From Micropterix aruncella (taxonomy: Eukaryota > Arthropoda > Insecta > Lepidoptera > Micropterigidae): a stretch of 64,000 nucleotides of DNA. The stretch spans positions 4,296,475-4,360,474 of the forward strand of contig OX155972.1 of assembly GCA_944548615.1 (NCBI GenBank), in the 5' to 3' direction. Below the pieces are notes generated by a model, which saw nothing but the letters and a program-made list of their open reading frames with translations, searched no databases and was not told the origin of the DNA. Shown here in pieces: positions 56,065 through 64,000 of the stretch. Made by a program: the position numbers and the translations under genes. How positions within the stretch are numbered: position 1 is the first letter of the stretch; every line of letters begins with the position of its first letter.

Positions 56065-56556
56065 GGGTAGGGTTTGTGATACGGCAATCCAAGCACTTCA
56101 ATAATATTCGGGTTATACGCACGTTGTACAATTCAATTGTTAGAAGTCGCATGGAAACGAATGCAGCTATTTGGAATCCGCATGAAGATACTTACATATA
56201 CCCTCATGCTGGAAAAGGTACAGAAGTGTTTTTTGAGATTTTTGTACTTCAAGCAGTACGGATATTATCCATTTTTGTATCCGACTGCATCCTATGTTTT
56301 CAATCTAATTCGTGGAAAAACTGATAACCCTAGCTTACTAGCCAAAGTGGATCTTTTCATTCCAAATAATTATATTCGTGCTCAATCGCACCATCTTTTC
56401 GCGGAGCCGTTTTCGCGCACTAACATTACGAGGTGGAACTTGTTGGCGCGTGCTTATGAAATTCTCTCGATGGCACCAGATTTCGATATTTTTGCCGCCA
56501 ACCCTCACTTGTTTAAATTGCAAGCTATTAATTATTTATTCTTATATGATAGCTAG
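56065..56556 (+). pseudogene. non-LTR reverse transcriptase C-terminal fragment, one frameshift
   Basis: IRVIRTLYNSIVRSRMETNA with AIWNPHEDTY is in one frame. LEKVQKCFLRFLYFKQYGYY, then PLFAEPFSRTN-type (HHLFAEPFSRTNITRWNLLA) and DIFAANPHLFK are in the next, with a stop at 56,554. The order (LY-S-VRS--E-A-IW-P, L--+Q+-FLRFL--K, R-NI-RWNL--RAY) is the tail of a non-LTR polymerase. The catalytic part is missing. Confidence 0.75.
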
Positions 56557-56789
56557 TATTACGTCATTCTATTTGTATAGTTAGGGTAATATCTTTATTG
56601 ATTTTACTTCTCAATGCCTTGGTTTTACTGTTATGTTGATTAGTAATGAGTGAATAAACAAAATAAAATAAAATAAAAAAATTAAAAAATGGAAGAAGAG
56701 TCTTGATAAAAAAAGCATAGTCACGAAATGATGCTGATGATGCCAGGAACTTAAATAACAAGAATAACTTGCACAAAAGTCGATTTTAA

Positions 56790-57087
56790 AGATTCTCATG
56801 CGAAAACCGTGTCGTTATCTTTCGGAAGATCTTTTCAACGAGCTATATTTAAAAGCCACACTAACTTTAATCAAATAAATATATTTTCTCAATATACCAT
56901 ATCAAAGAGGTATTTTAAAGACAAAATGATGTTAGTACCCAAGAAGAATAATACTTTTGGTCAGCGCTCCTATATATTCATTGCCCCAAGGTTTTTCAAT
57001 GCTCTTCCTGGTGATATAAAATTGGCGCAAAATAAGAACCACTTTAAAAAATTACTCACAACGTGGCTTGTAAAAGAGGAATGGTAA
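56790..57087 (+). pseudogene. second non-LTR C-terminal fragment
   Basis: MMLVPKKNNTFGQRSYIFIA, PRFFNALPGDIKLAQNKNHF and KKLLTTWLVKEEW, then stop. The P+-N--FGQ+S----AP+-FN-LP--I------FKK-L--WL layout is the extreme C-terminus of CR1/jockey-like polymerases. It lies in the ppk-B intron, opposite to the gene. Confidence 0.7.
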
Positions 57088-57659
57088 GGAACTTCAAAAA
57101 TATTGGACAATAAAATAATCAGGATATTGAAATATTTGGAATTTTATAGTATTTCATATTTTACATTACATTATGAGGTAATTTGTTTTAGTTTATTAAT
57201 CTCTATCTTAGTTACAAGCAAAATGCAGGATTATTTTATTTATATCTTTGTATTTCTCTAACTAGGCTTTTTTATTTTAAATATTCTTTTTATTGTAATT
57301 TAAATTTATTCTTTGACATTTTAATTATTCACTCCTAATTTTAGGCATTTAGGAATTTTTAATATATTATTTTCATTTTTATTTTGTTGTTTATAAATGA
57401 CTAAATGATTATTTTAAATTATCAATAGATTATTAATTATTTCATTGATCAAAATATATATGACATTTTTTATAAACACGGTATTGAAGCAAGGACACAC
57501 AAAATTAAATGTTTACATTGAACGGGTTGGATTAGGCGATGTGGTTAATTTCTGTTATTGATTCAAAGTTTAAAAATATTTTTGTGCGTAGTTACTAAGA
57601 TAAAATTTGGTTACTCATAGTTGAATTACTAAATAAATAAATTAACAAAAAAGACTTAC

Positions 57660-57811
57660 TAATTTTCCTATAGAAGTGTGGTATACATCCACAGTGCTCT
57701 TTACTCAGTTTGATCCTGCACTCCATCCTGCAGAGGTTGTAGCTGTATACGCTGTTGTGCTTTAAGTTGTTCTCGTGTGGAAAGCGGCATTTTCTTTGAC
57801 TCACACTTAAC
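57660..57811 (-). CDS. ppk: ppk-B 152-nt exon: CRFP...CRMEC...CGCIPHFY
   Basis: The acceptor is acattgacag|G (phase 2) and the donor is AATTA|GTAAGT (phase 1), identical in length and phase to 23,660-23,811. It encodes SQRKCRFPHENNLKHNSVYS and YNLCRMECRIKLSKEHCGCI with PHFYRKI. The cysteine pattern is fully conserved. The open frame continues past the donor into the intron, but the donor is strong and the following exon joins in phase. Confidence 0.95.
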
Positions 57812-57884
57812 CTGTCAATGTATCAAAATGTTTGTAACAGGCTGAGTTTTCAATTAGTGACATCCTTGAAGTGGGTAAATCAGT

Positions 57885-58195
57885 ACAAGCGAACAAGCAA
57901 CTTTTGATAAAAAAATTGGAAATACACAAAAAAAACATTTCTTTTTCTTAATTTTTGAAGTTTCATGTATTGAAAATAGTATAAAAACAGCTGAGCGCTT
58001 TGCGCCATTTAGAAGTAGGTAAAATATTGCAAATATTTTGGTTTTTCGCAATATGTCACCTATCGCTAGATGGCGCAGCGCGCTGACACAAACTTTTATT
58101 GATCTCTCAAGCTTTTCAATTCCAAAAAACAAATTTAAAAAAAAGGTTACAAAAAAAAACCTAAAATTTCTTTTAAAAGTTGCTTATTTGCTCAT
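57885..58195. mobile_element. foldback element, copy of 39,880-40,150 family
   Basis: The outer arms agcaacttttgataaaaaaa and ttcttttaaaagttgctta are inverted. The core gcgctttgcgccatttag...ctatcgctagatggcgcagc pairs around gcaaatattttggtttttcg. It lies in an ~850-bp block of ppk-B intron absent at the equivalent place in ppk-A, so it was inserted after duplication or lost from ppk-A. Confidence 0.7.
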
Positions 58196-58262
58196 ACTGA
58201 TTCACCCACTGTAAGGATGTGACTAATTAAAAACTCAACCTGTATGTACATACATAGTCCAG

Positions 58263-58281
58263 TAGTAGTAGTAGTAGTAAA
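58263..58281. repeat. (GTA)n microsatellite
   Basis: About six gta units. Confidence 0.85.
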
Positions 58282-58334
58282 CGGAGTGGGGGGCTTGTCA
58301 CCTGGATTTATATGATCTTTTTTAACTACCCACT

Positions 58335-58445
58335 TTGTGGTTGCGCAGTGGTCTGTTAGTAGCCCGGTACTGCTTACCAGTCCATATAGATTACTGGCCT
58401 TCAAGTTGGCAGATCGCCGGGTTCGAGAAAGGCTCGTCCCATTAA
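58335..58445 (+). repeat. possible tRNA-derived SINE head
   Basis: ggttgcgcagtggtctgtta resembles box A and gatcgccgggttcgagaaag resembles box B, about 85 bp apart, followed by gctcgtc. The spacing is longer than in a tRNA and pairing is poor. This is a weak call. Confidence 0.35.
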
Positions 58446-59194
58446 ACTGTGTTTTTTGCGGCGAGGCCTGGGCAGCGACCAAAGATGTATATGCCTATAT
58501 TCTGCACATATTCGGCAGTCCTTGCTCTCGGTCAAGCCAAGGTCGAATAGATGTTCTCTAAGGGTCCGGTGAGGAGACCAATAGTGGTTCTGAGGTTCTT
58601 CTTGCTCATGTCAAGTAGGGCCTTGGTTTTCTTTGGAAGTGGTTGCTCCATCATGGCTTTTGCCTGGCGACATCTATGGATTTGTTACCAGGATGCCCGA
58701 TGTTTATAGTCTACATAATAGAGAAATGTGACATATGGGACTTGGTGTTCAGTAAGCAGTTAAGCAAGCGTTATTGTTTAAAATATCAAAAATCCACATA
58801 AATCACTGTTCGAGCAGCCATCTTGAAAAATGGCAGAATAATTTGGAGTTTTCGACAATAACTTCTAGTTAGAGATCTGAATGAATACGAAAAATGTTCT
58901 TCATATTTATAAAAGTAATATTTAGTATCTTTCGCTTTTTATTTTTATTATCATTACTCTTCGTTACTTTACAATTTATTCTTAACCATTAGTCTTTAAT
59001 GATACAATTTGAGTATTGTTAAACTTTTAAAATATTCTTCTTTCATATGCTTTTCCGTGATAATTTAACCATCACAGTCACTATTATCTGGACTTGTTAA
59101 ATATCAGTATCAATAACAGACAAAATTTTAACAACAAAAAAAACGACTCCAAATATTTTTATTAATGTAGCATGTCACGGTGATAATTCGAAAG

Positions 59195-59395
59195 GGTCAT
59201 CATAATTGAATGCGTATACAAAATTGTGTGTCTGTTATCTTGTTGGAAGCCAACCCTGGGTTCCGCAGTCCTGTCTTGGTGAAACTTAGAACGGGCTGTC
59301 GTAATTAAATGCATATACAAAATGTTGTGTCTGTGCTGTCGACCGTTTAGGAGTCCCCTCGTCGGGAGCCAACCCAGGGTGTGGTATCAAGTCAT
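59195..59395 (-). repeat. ~115-bp minisatellite family, ppk-B intron copy
   Basis: The reverse complement shows ccctcgtcgggagcc-type and ccaacccagggtgtgg, cagcacagacacaac, gcatttaattacgacagccc and caagacaggactgcgg units. It lies in the intron corresponding to the ppk-A intron that carries the same family. Confidence 0.7.
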
Positions 59396-59784
59396 GCTTG
59401 CCATAAAAAATGCAGTCGTCGGAATTGAACCAAAGTGTAAATTTTTTACTTCATATGATAATATTTGAGGAGTTCCCTCAATTCCTCGTGGATCTCATAA
59501 TCAGAACGGGATAAAAATGGGACCAGTCTGGAAGTACATCCTTTCAAATAAAAAAAGAATTTTCCGAATTGGTTTATAAATCGCCGAGTTCTGAGGTAAC
59601 AAACATTTAAAAAAAAATACAACCGAATTGATAACCTCCTCCATTTTTTGAAGTCGTTTAAAAATAGAAATGTTTTAAAGGATTATCTAGTAATTGTAAG
59701 CCAACTGAAATCTAAAGTTTGTTATAATATCCATAATTTATTTATTTCACATATCACATACTTGCGTAATCAAATAATTGAGAA

Positions 59785-60395
59785 AAAAAAATACGTGTGG
59801 CACTCGGGGACTGCCGCGGTAAAGCTATTGCATAGCATTTTTAACAACTTATGAAATTATAATTATTTATTTATTTTATTTATTACATTTTTTCTGATAT
59901 TAGATAACTGCGCTTTATCGGAAAACGTTGAAATTATTCCGAATCATTTGCGGCTGCGGAAGCAAATGATTCGGAATAATAATTTAAACGTCTTCCGATA
60001 GAGCGCCGCGCACGATTTTTTTATTCGATAAATCAAAAAAACCGGATTATTTGGAAAAAAACGTAGATAAAAAGATAGATAATTAAATTATCTTTAAAAT
60101 GGTGCAGGTTTCATAATAATACGCGAGATAGTATTTGCGTAGTAGTCGTTTTTGTGTTCGGTTTGACCTAATTTCACAAATTAATTACACTATGTAATAT
60201 AAACAAAATCTAAAATATTCAAAGCTAAGAATATTAGGAAAATGTTCTTGTTTAACATATATTTTTTTCGAATCGTAAGCAGCACTCGTTTAGACGTAAT
60301 TATCAGTTTAAAATCATTAATTTTCGTTAAGAAATTTCTTCATTCGGTCGCCGCGCTGGCCTAGGCCCGCGATAAAAGCTATGCAATAGCTTAAA
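59785..60395 (-). mobile_element. 600-bp hairpin element, copy C
   Basis: Starts tacgtgtggcactcggggac, tgccgcggtaaagctattg and ends cgcgataaaagctatgcaat, agctta. The hairpin (cgctttatcggaaaacg...cgtcttccgatagagcg) is at about 59,910-60,008. Same family as copy D, separated from it by only about 10 bp. Confidence 0.85.
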
Positions 60396-60404
60396 AATAA
60401 AATT

Positions 60405-61006
60405 AAAAAAAATACGTGTGGCACTCGGGGACTGCCGCGGTAAAGCTATTGCATAGCATTTTTAACAACTTATGCAATTATAATTATTTATTTATTTTAT
60501 TTTTTCTGATATCAGATAACTGCGCTCTATCGGAAAACGTTGAAATTATTCCGAATCATTTGCGGCTGCGGAAGCAAATGATTTGGAATAATTTAAACGT
60601 CTTCCAATAGAGGGCTGCGCACGAATTTTTTATCCGATAAAGCAAAAAAACGGATTATTCGAAAAAAACCGTAGATAAAAAGATAGGTAATTAAATTATC
60701 TTTAAAATGGTGCAGGTTTCATAATAATACGCCACATAGTATTTGCGTAGTAGTCGTTCTTGTGTTCGGTTAGACCTAATTTCACTAATTAATTACACTA
60801 TGTAATATAAACAAAATCTAAAATATTCAAAGCTTAGAATATTAGGAAAATGTTCTTGTTTAACATATATTTTTTTCGAATCGTAAGCAGACCTCGTTTA
60901 GACGTAATTATCAGTTTAAAATCATTAATTTTCGTTAAGAAATTTCTTCATTCGGTCGCCGCGCTGGCCTACTAGGCCCGCGATAAAAGCTATGCAATAG
61001 CTTAAA
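60405..61006 (-). mobile_element. 600-bp hairpin element, copy D, next to a splice donor
   Basis: Same structure as C, with the hairpin at about 60,523-60,617 (two mismatches: gatttggaat, cttccaatagaggg). Its end, gctatgcaatagcttaaaa, is about 14 bp from the donor of the ppk-B 125-nt exon. The ppk-A sequence after the same donor (gtcagaatcacctcttttta) continues differently after this point, so the insertion postdates the duplication. Confidence 0.85.
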
Positions 61007-61022
61007 AAGAGGTAGTTCTGAC

Positions 61023-61147
61023 CCTTTAGCTGCATCCGTGGTGTAGATAGATAGCGCCTTGAAGTATAATTTCATGTAGTAGCCTTCTAGAGACACGTGC
61101 CGCTGGGCTGCTATATCTGGAGTTTCTAAAGGTCCATGTATGAAAGC
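61023..61147 (-). CDS. ppk: ppk-B 125-nt exon (AFIHGPLETPD)
   Basis: The acceptor is cttatgacaacag|GCTTTC (phase 0) and the donor is AAAGG|GTCAGA (phase 2). It encodes AFIHGPLETPDIAAQRHVSL, EGYYMKLYFKALSIYTTDAA and KG. Length and phases are the same as ppk-A 20,826-20,950. It is the most 5' ppk-B exon recognised in this window. Confidence 0.92.
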
Positions 61148-61149
61148 CT

Positions 61150-62150
61150 GTTGTCATAAGGGGGAAAATACACATCAGAAAATAATGAAAATGGTTTATT
61201 ATCATGTATTAGGAGGTAAATAATAGGCGTCTTATTATTCTTGATAATAGTTCGGTGTCTCTTAAAATCTCCAAAACGAAATATGTTCCACTTAGTATAA
61301 CTTCCTTAGGCAAACCTGACGCGGAACTTAGAATACAAATACACAATTTTAAGAGCAATTATATTAAAAGATCAATAGAATGCAGATGATGATAGAATTT
61401 TATTGATCTCGCTGAAATGTACAATATTTGGAGTGAAAATAGATTGTCATCTTTGAGGAACAAATATTCATATGAAAACCAATCAAATCAGAAAGTTAGC
61501 ATATATTGTTAGGGGTCTTAGATCAATTTTAGATAGTAACACAATAAAAATTGTATATATTTTTCTTTTTCAGTTAATATGGATTCGATGGTATACTGAT
61601 GAAACCCACTAAATGTAAAACTGACTGTTTTGAGTAAACTCAATTTAAAGGTTTGACTGTTGAAATAACATACTTAGGTGACTAGTATCCTATGTCAAAA
61701 AATATTATATGTTCGTTCGTTTAATTAACTCTTAGATGATATACATACATTTAAATATATGACATTTGAATCCTTATAAAAAAATAAAAACTGCAAGAGG
61801 GCATGATTTTAGATGGTTTTATCTGTACATATAATTAAAGTTTTCATATGTTGTTTATATTATAAACACTTTTAATGTGTTTATAAGGTTTTATTTGTAT
61901 TGAAATCAGCATAATATCATTATCATTAACATTTACTTTGTTATCATTTTATATTTTAAAAATTAACTATGGGGAGAAAATTACTAGGAATGCTACCTAC
62001 GTAATATAGGAGACAGTGGAAAATAAAGCATATATTTTTTTAAATGTTTATTGAAAATTAAATCAAACTAGGTACAAATTTCAACAAAAAGTAGTATTCT
62101 AATGTCGATCTAAACGAAGTGAACTGTAGTAATGGTAACAGTTTAGGATA
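61150..62150. other. AT-rich DNA, no feature recognised
   Basis: Expected to be ppk-B intron. I looked for a minus-strand counterpart of the HPLDGEVFAQV exon here and up to 64 kb and did not find one. Confidence 0.5.
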
Positions 62151-63350
62151 TTAATCTTCACATTCATCTACGTGTGGTTGTGGGAGGCGATCCCCCACGT
62201 TAGAATCTGTACGGAGGCTGCCGTACCATCCATGAAGTTCTTCTGGGATAACTCCTTTTTGGCATAGCTTTATCAGATCGTTTTTCTTAGCCTGGCTTAT
62301 GAGCAGTGTTTCTATGTAAAGACATTTTAAGTCACTAGGAAGAATGTGTGAAACATCAACCCGTCGTTGCACTGCTGGAGAGTTGTGTGTTGACCTTGTG
62401 TTTCTGGAAGACCCAGCTCTCGGACAGAAAGTATCGGAGATGTCGATATACCTGAATGTGTCCGACATGTCATAATTGAAAAATATTTTGTTAGTTTCTC
62501 CTTTCATATACCTCCTTCTTTTAATTTTCAACCATTTTACTTTAATGCCTTGGTCATCATTTTTTCGGTTTAGTATGATTTCATCAGCGAGTGTTTTTAA
62601 ATCAAGAAAATCGTGATATTTAAATTCTTTAACTTTATACGGCTCGATAGTTACAATTTTCTGGTTCACTTTGCATTTTTTATTACTTCTAGCACGTTTA
62701 AAGATTGACAACCAGTCATACATGGTATAGAGTGTAGTGTTTTTTTTAGTCGATTCTATGCTACTGTGCATAGAATCGACCTCCATGTATGAATGACCAG
62801 ATTCAAGGAACTTTTGTTCTATTATGTTTAGATGGTCTATGTGCTGGACCGCCCAAAGCAACATTGCAGCAATGAATTGGTTGCGATTCTGGCCCCCGCA
62901 TGTATCCGAGAACAAACTCACCTCACTGATGTGTTCTGGCAGGCAATGCGCTAGGTAATGGTAGAGTGTGGTGCCAATTTCGCAACTACCCCGCTTACCA
63001 TTTATTTCTGACCATGAAAAACAGTAGGCATTATTGGGGGTCGGTGCTTCATAGATGGTAAGATTGTATACACACAATTTACGAACGTAGTATAACAGAC
63101 CAACTTTTCCAGATAGAATTTGCAACACTGCTTGCAAATCAAAAGTAATTGACATGAATTTATTCTCCTTGTTTGCCCTTTCTTTATCATTCCTTTTCTT
63201 TTTATTGCATTGTTCTTTTAGTGCAATATGCTCTTGGTAGTTTTGTTCCAAATTAGACTTTTCTTTAGATTTTTCATAGGTAGTGCACACAAGGCATTGG
63301 TCTTTCTTCGGTACAAAGAAGCTCAGGTTGAAATTTGTAGAAAAAAATCG
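62151..63350 (-). CDS. DUF7869-like transposon-type protein, 3' exon
   Basis: The minus frame is open from about 63,350 to the stop at 62,151 and begins with FNLSFFVPKKDQCLVCTTYE. Later blocks are MSITFDLQAVLQILSGKVGL, YYVRKLCVYNLTIYE, YCFSWSEINGKRGSCEIGT, VSLFSDTCGGQNRNQFIAAM and FLESGHSYMEVDSMHSSIE. I recognise this arrangement from a large insect protein group (DUF7869-like). FD--A, SDTCGGQNRN and GHS-MEVD look like an RNase H-fold DDE-type core, so it may derive from a DNA transposon; that is inference. The first exon(s) (cysteine-rich N-terminal part) must lie upstream on the minus strand, with a possible acceptor gatcag| near 63,383. The frame is undamaged over about 400 codons, so this is a recent or selected copy. 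Confidence 0.75.
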   Translation of the reverse strand, partial: RFFSTNFNLSFFVPKKDQCLVCTTYEKSKEKSNLEQNYQEHIALKEQCNKKKRNDKERANKENKFMSITFDLQAVLQILSGKVGLLYYVRKLCVYNLTIYEAPTPNNAYCFSWSEINGKRGSCEIGTTLYHYLAHCLPEHISEVSLFSDTCGGQNRNQFIAAMLLWAVQHIDHLNIIEQKFLESGHSYMEVDSMHSSIESTKKNTTLYTMYDWLSIFKRARSNKKCKVNQKIVTIEPYKVKEFKYHDFLDLKTLADEIILNRKNDDQGIKVKWLKIKRRRYMKGETNKIFFNYDMSDTFRYIDISDTFCPRAGSSRNTRSTHNSPAVQRRVDVSHILPSDLKCLYIETLLISQAKKNDLIKLCQKGVIPEELHGWYGSLRTDSNVGDRLPQPHVDECED

Positions 63351-63389
63351 ACGGTAAGTAACTTACGAAACAGGCTGATCGATATTAGA

Positions 63390-64000
63390 TTCTTTACAAT
63401 TATCCAGGTAGACTGTAGGCCATAGTCTGAAATCACCTGACAGCTAGTTTGCAAGCGAAATTAAGCGAATACAACACTACTGACCATAAACGTAAATCAA
63501 CTGTCCATCATTATCTAACTTCGTGATAATAATGGTCAGTAAAGTAATTCAATGACATTTAGAGCTTCTATACTGTACAGTATTGTTCCCACATTTCGAT
63601 CCTATTCTCTGTTAAAATAACTTCATTGTATGTAATGGGTTTTATTTGAAAGTATTTTCAAATTTTCTAACCAAATGCGAACTGCTTTTAACAAACTGAA
63701 CACACTTTAGAGGGTTTTAATTGTTATGAAAAATAAATATCTTCAAAATTTTATCTATTCCTTAACGCTATTGTTATTTAAGGTTTTTTATCTGACTGAT
63801 GTTGTCTTGAATATATATTTTATGACAACTGATTAATAGCTCTAAAAGTCTTTAAAGTATTTTAATAGGACATATTTTTTTTAAAGTACCGTTAAATGAA
63901 ATTAGATGCATTTATCTGTTTAAATGTTAAAAAATATGTTGCTTATTGGTTTATTGCGCCTAGCTAACTTTGGAATGAATCACCGTAGCAATTAGTGGGT
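63390..64000. other. AT-rich DNA, nothing recognised
   Basis: No exon, repeat end or RNA gene seen. The missing 5' exons of the DUF7869-like ORF and of ppk-B were not identified here. Confidence 0.5.

Larger units (their letters stand above)
30414..61147 (-). other. ppk: ppk-B: pickpocket DEG/ENaC channel gene, 3' six exons
   Basis: Exons in transcript order (minus strand): 61,147-61,023 (125 nt), 57,811-57,660 (152), 53,930-53,877 (54), 37,631-37,537 (95), 35,896-35,791 (106) and 30,568-30,414 (155 with stop). Junction phases are 2, 1, 1, 0, 1, all compatible, and all introns are GT-AG. Joined, they encode about 195 residues covering the second half of the extracellular domain, TM2 with the GxS selectivity-filter motif and a cytoplasmic tail of about 20 residues. 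The 5' half (N-terminus, TM1, first extracellular exons) should lie above 61.2 kb, but I did not see it up to 64 kb. One intron is 16.2 kb and is packed with transposons. The intact frame and splice sites argue that this copy is functional. Confidence 0.9.

Noticed and set aside
57595..57804. 69-codon minus ORF as an independent small secreted protein
   Set aside because: It is the ppk-B 152-nt exon read through its donor into the intron.
58192..58561. Open frames on both strands as genes
   Set aside because: They overlap a putative SINE and have no recognised domain.
1..64000. CRISPR array, operons, prokaryotic mobile element or integrated virus
   Set aside because: No regularly spaced direct repeats with unique spacers, no ribosome binding sites or gene packing, and no viral structural genes seen; the content is that of an insect nuclear genome.

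Overview
The window looks like intron-rich, transposon-dense DNA from a moth or butterfly genome. The base composition is AT-rich. Several repeats are of kinds known from Lepidoptera: Lep1-type Helitrons with TC...CTAG ends, RTE/CR1-like non-LTR fragments, and a DUF7869-like ORF. The only host genes I can support are two copies of a pickpocket (DEG/ENaC family) sodium-channel gene. There is no prokaryotic organisation, and no CRISPR array or operon.

Host genes. ppk-A lies on the + strand (10,821-23,811). Its exons encode TM1 and the pore-proximal FPGITIC segment, two extracellular exons, a 125-nt exon and a 152-nt exon with the CRMEC...CGCIPHFY motif. ppk-B lies on the - strand (61,147 down to 30,414). 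Its six exons start with exact-length counterparts of the 125-nt and 152-nt exons and run to the second membrane segment, the GxS filter and the stop codon. All five ppk-B junctions are phase-compatible, with GT/AG ends. Each copy is seen only in part: ppk-A has no recognisable 3' half, and the 5' half of ppk-B would lie above 61.2 kb or outside the window. The copies are tail-to-tail, differ at 10 of 91 shared residues, and share intron sequence beside the 152-nt exon, so this is an inverted gene duplication.

Layout. 0-10 kb: repeats (hAT-like, Helitron, a 780-bp CGACTTTTT-type array, a 240-bp tandem repeat, a GC-rich repeat). 10-24 kb: ppk-A with introns full of SINE, 5S-derived, RTE/CR1-like and minisatellite sequence. 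24-27 kb: nested GC-rich TIR repeats where the ppk-A 3' half would be expected. 27-30 kb: simple repeats, a BEL/Pao scrap, a TIR transposon and an RTE remnant. 30-38 kb: the last three ppk-B exons plus inserts. 38-53 kb: no host gene seen; two CR1-like reverse transcriptase fragments (one with a 444-codon ORF) and a broken PIF/Harbinger complex with MADF-like and transposase remnants, itself invaded by other elements. 53-61 kb: three ppk-B exons, a ~370-bp tandem array split by a Helitron, and two adjacent copies of a 600-bp hairpin element. 62.1-63.35 kb: a DUF7869-like exon.

The ppk genes would encode membrane cation-channel subunits. The other coding sequence belongs to transposons and is mostly decayed. 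All calls are by eye and by translation; nothing was aligned or searched.
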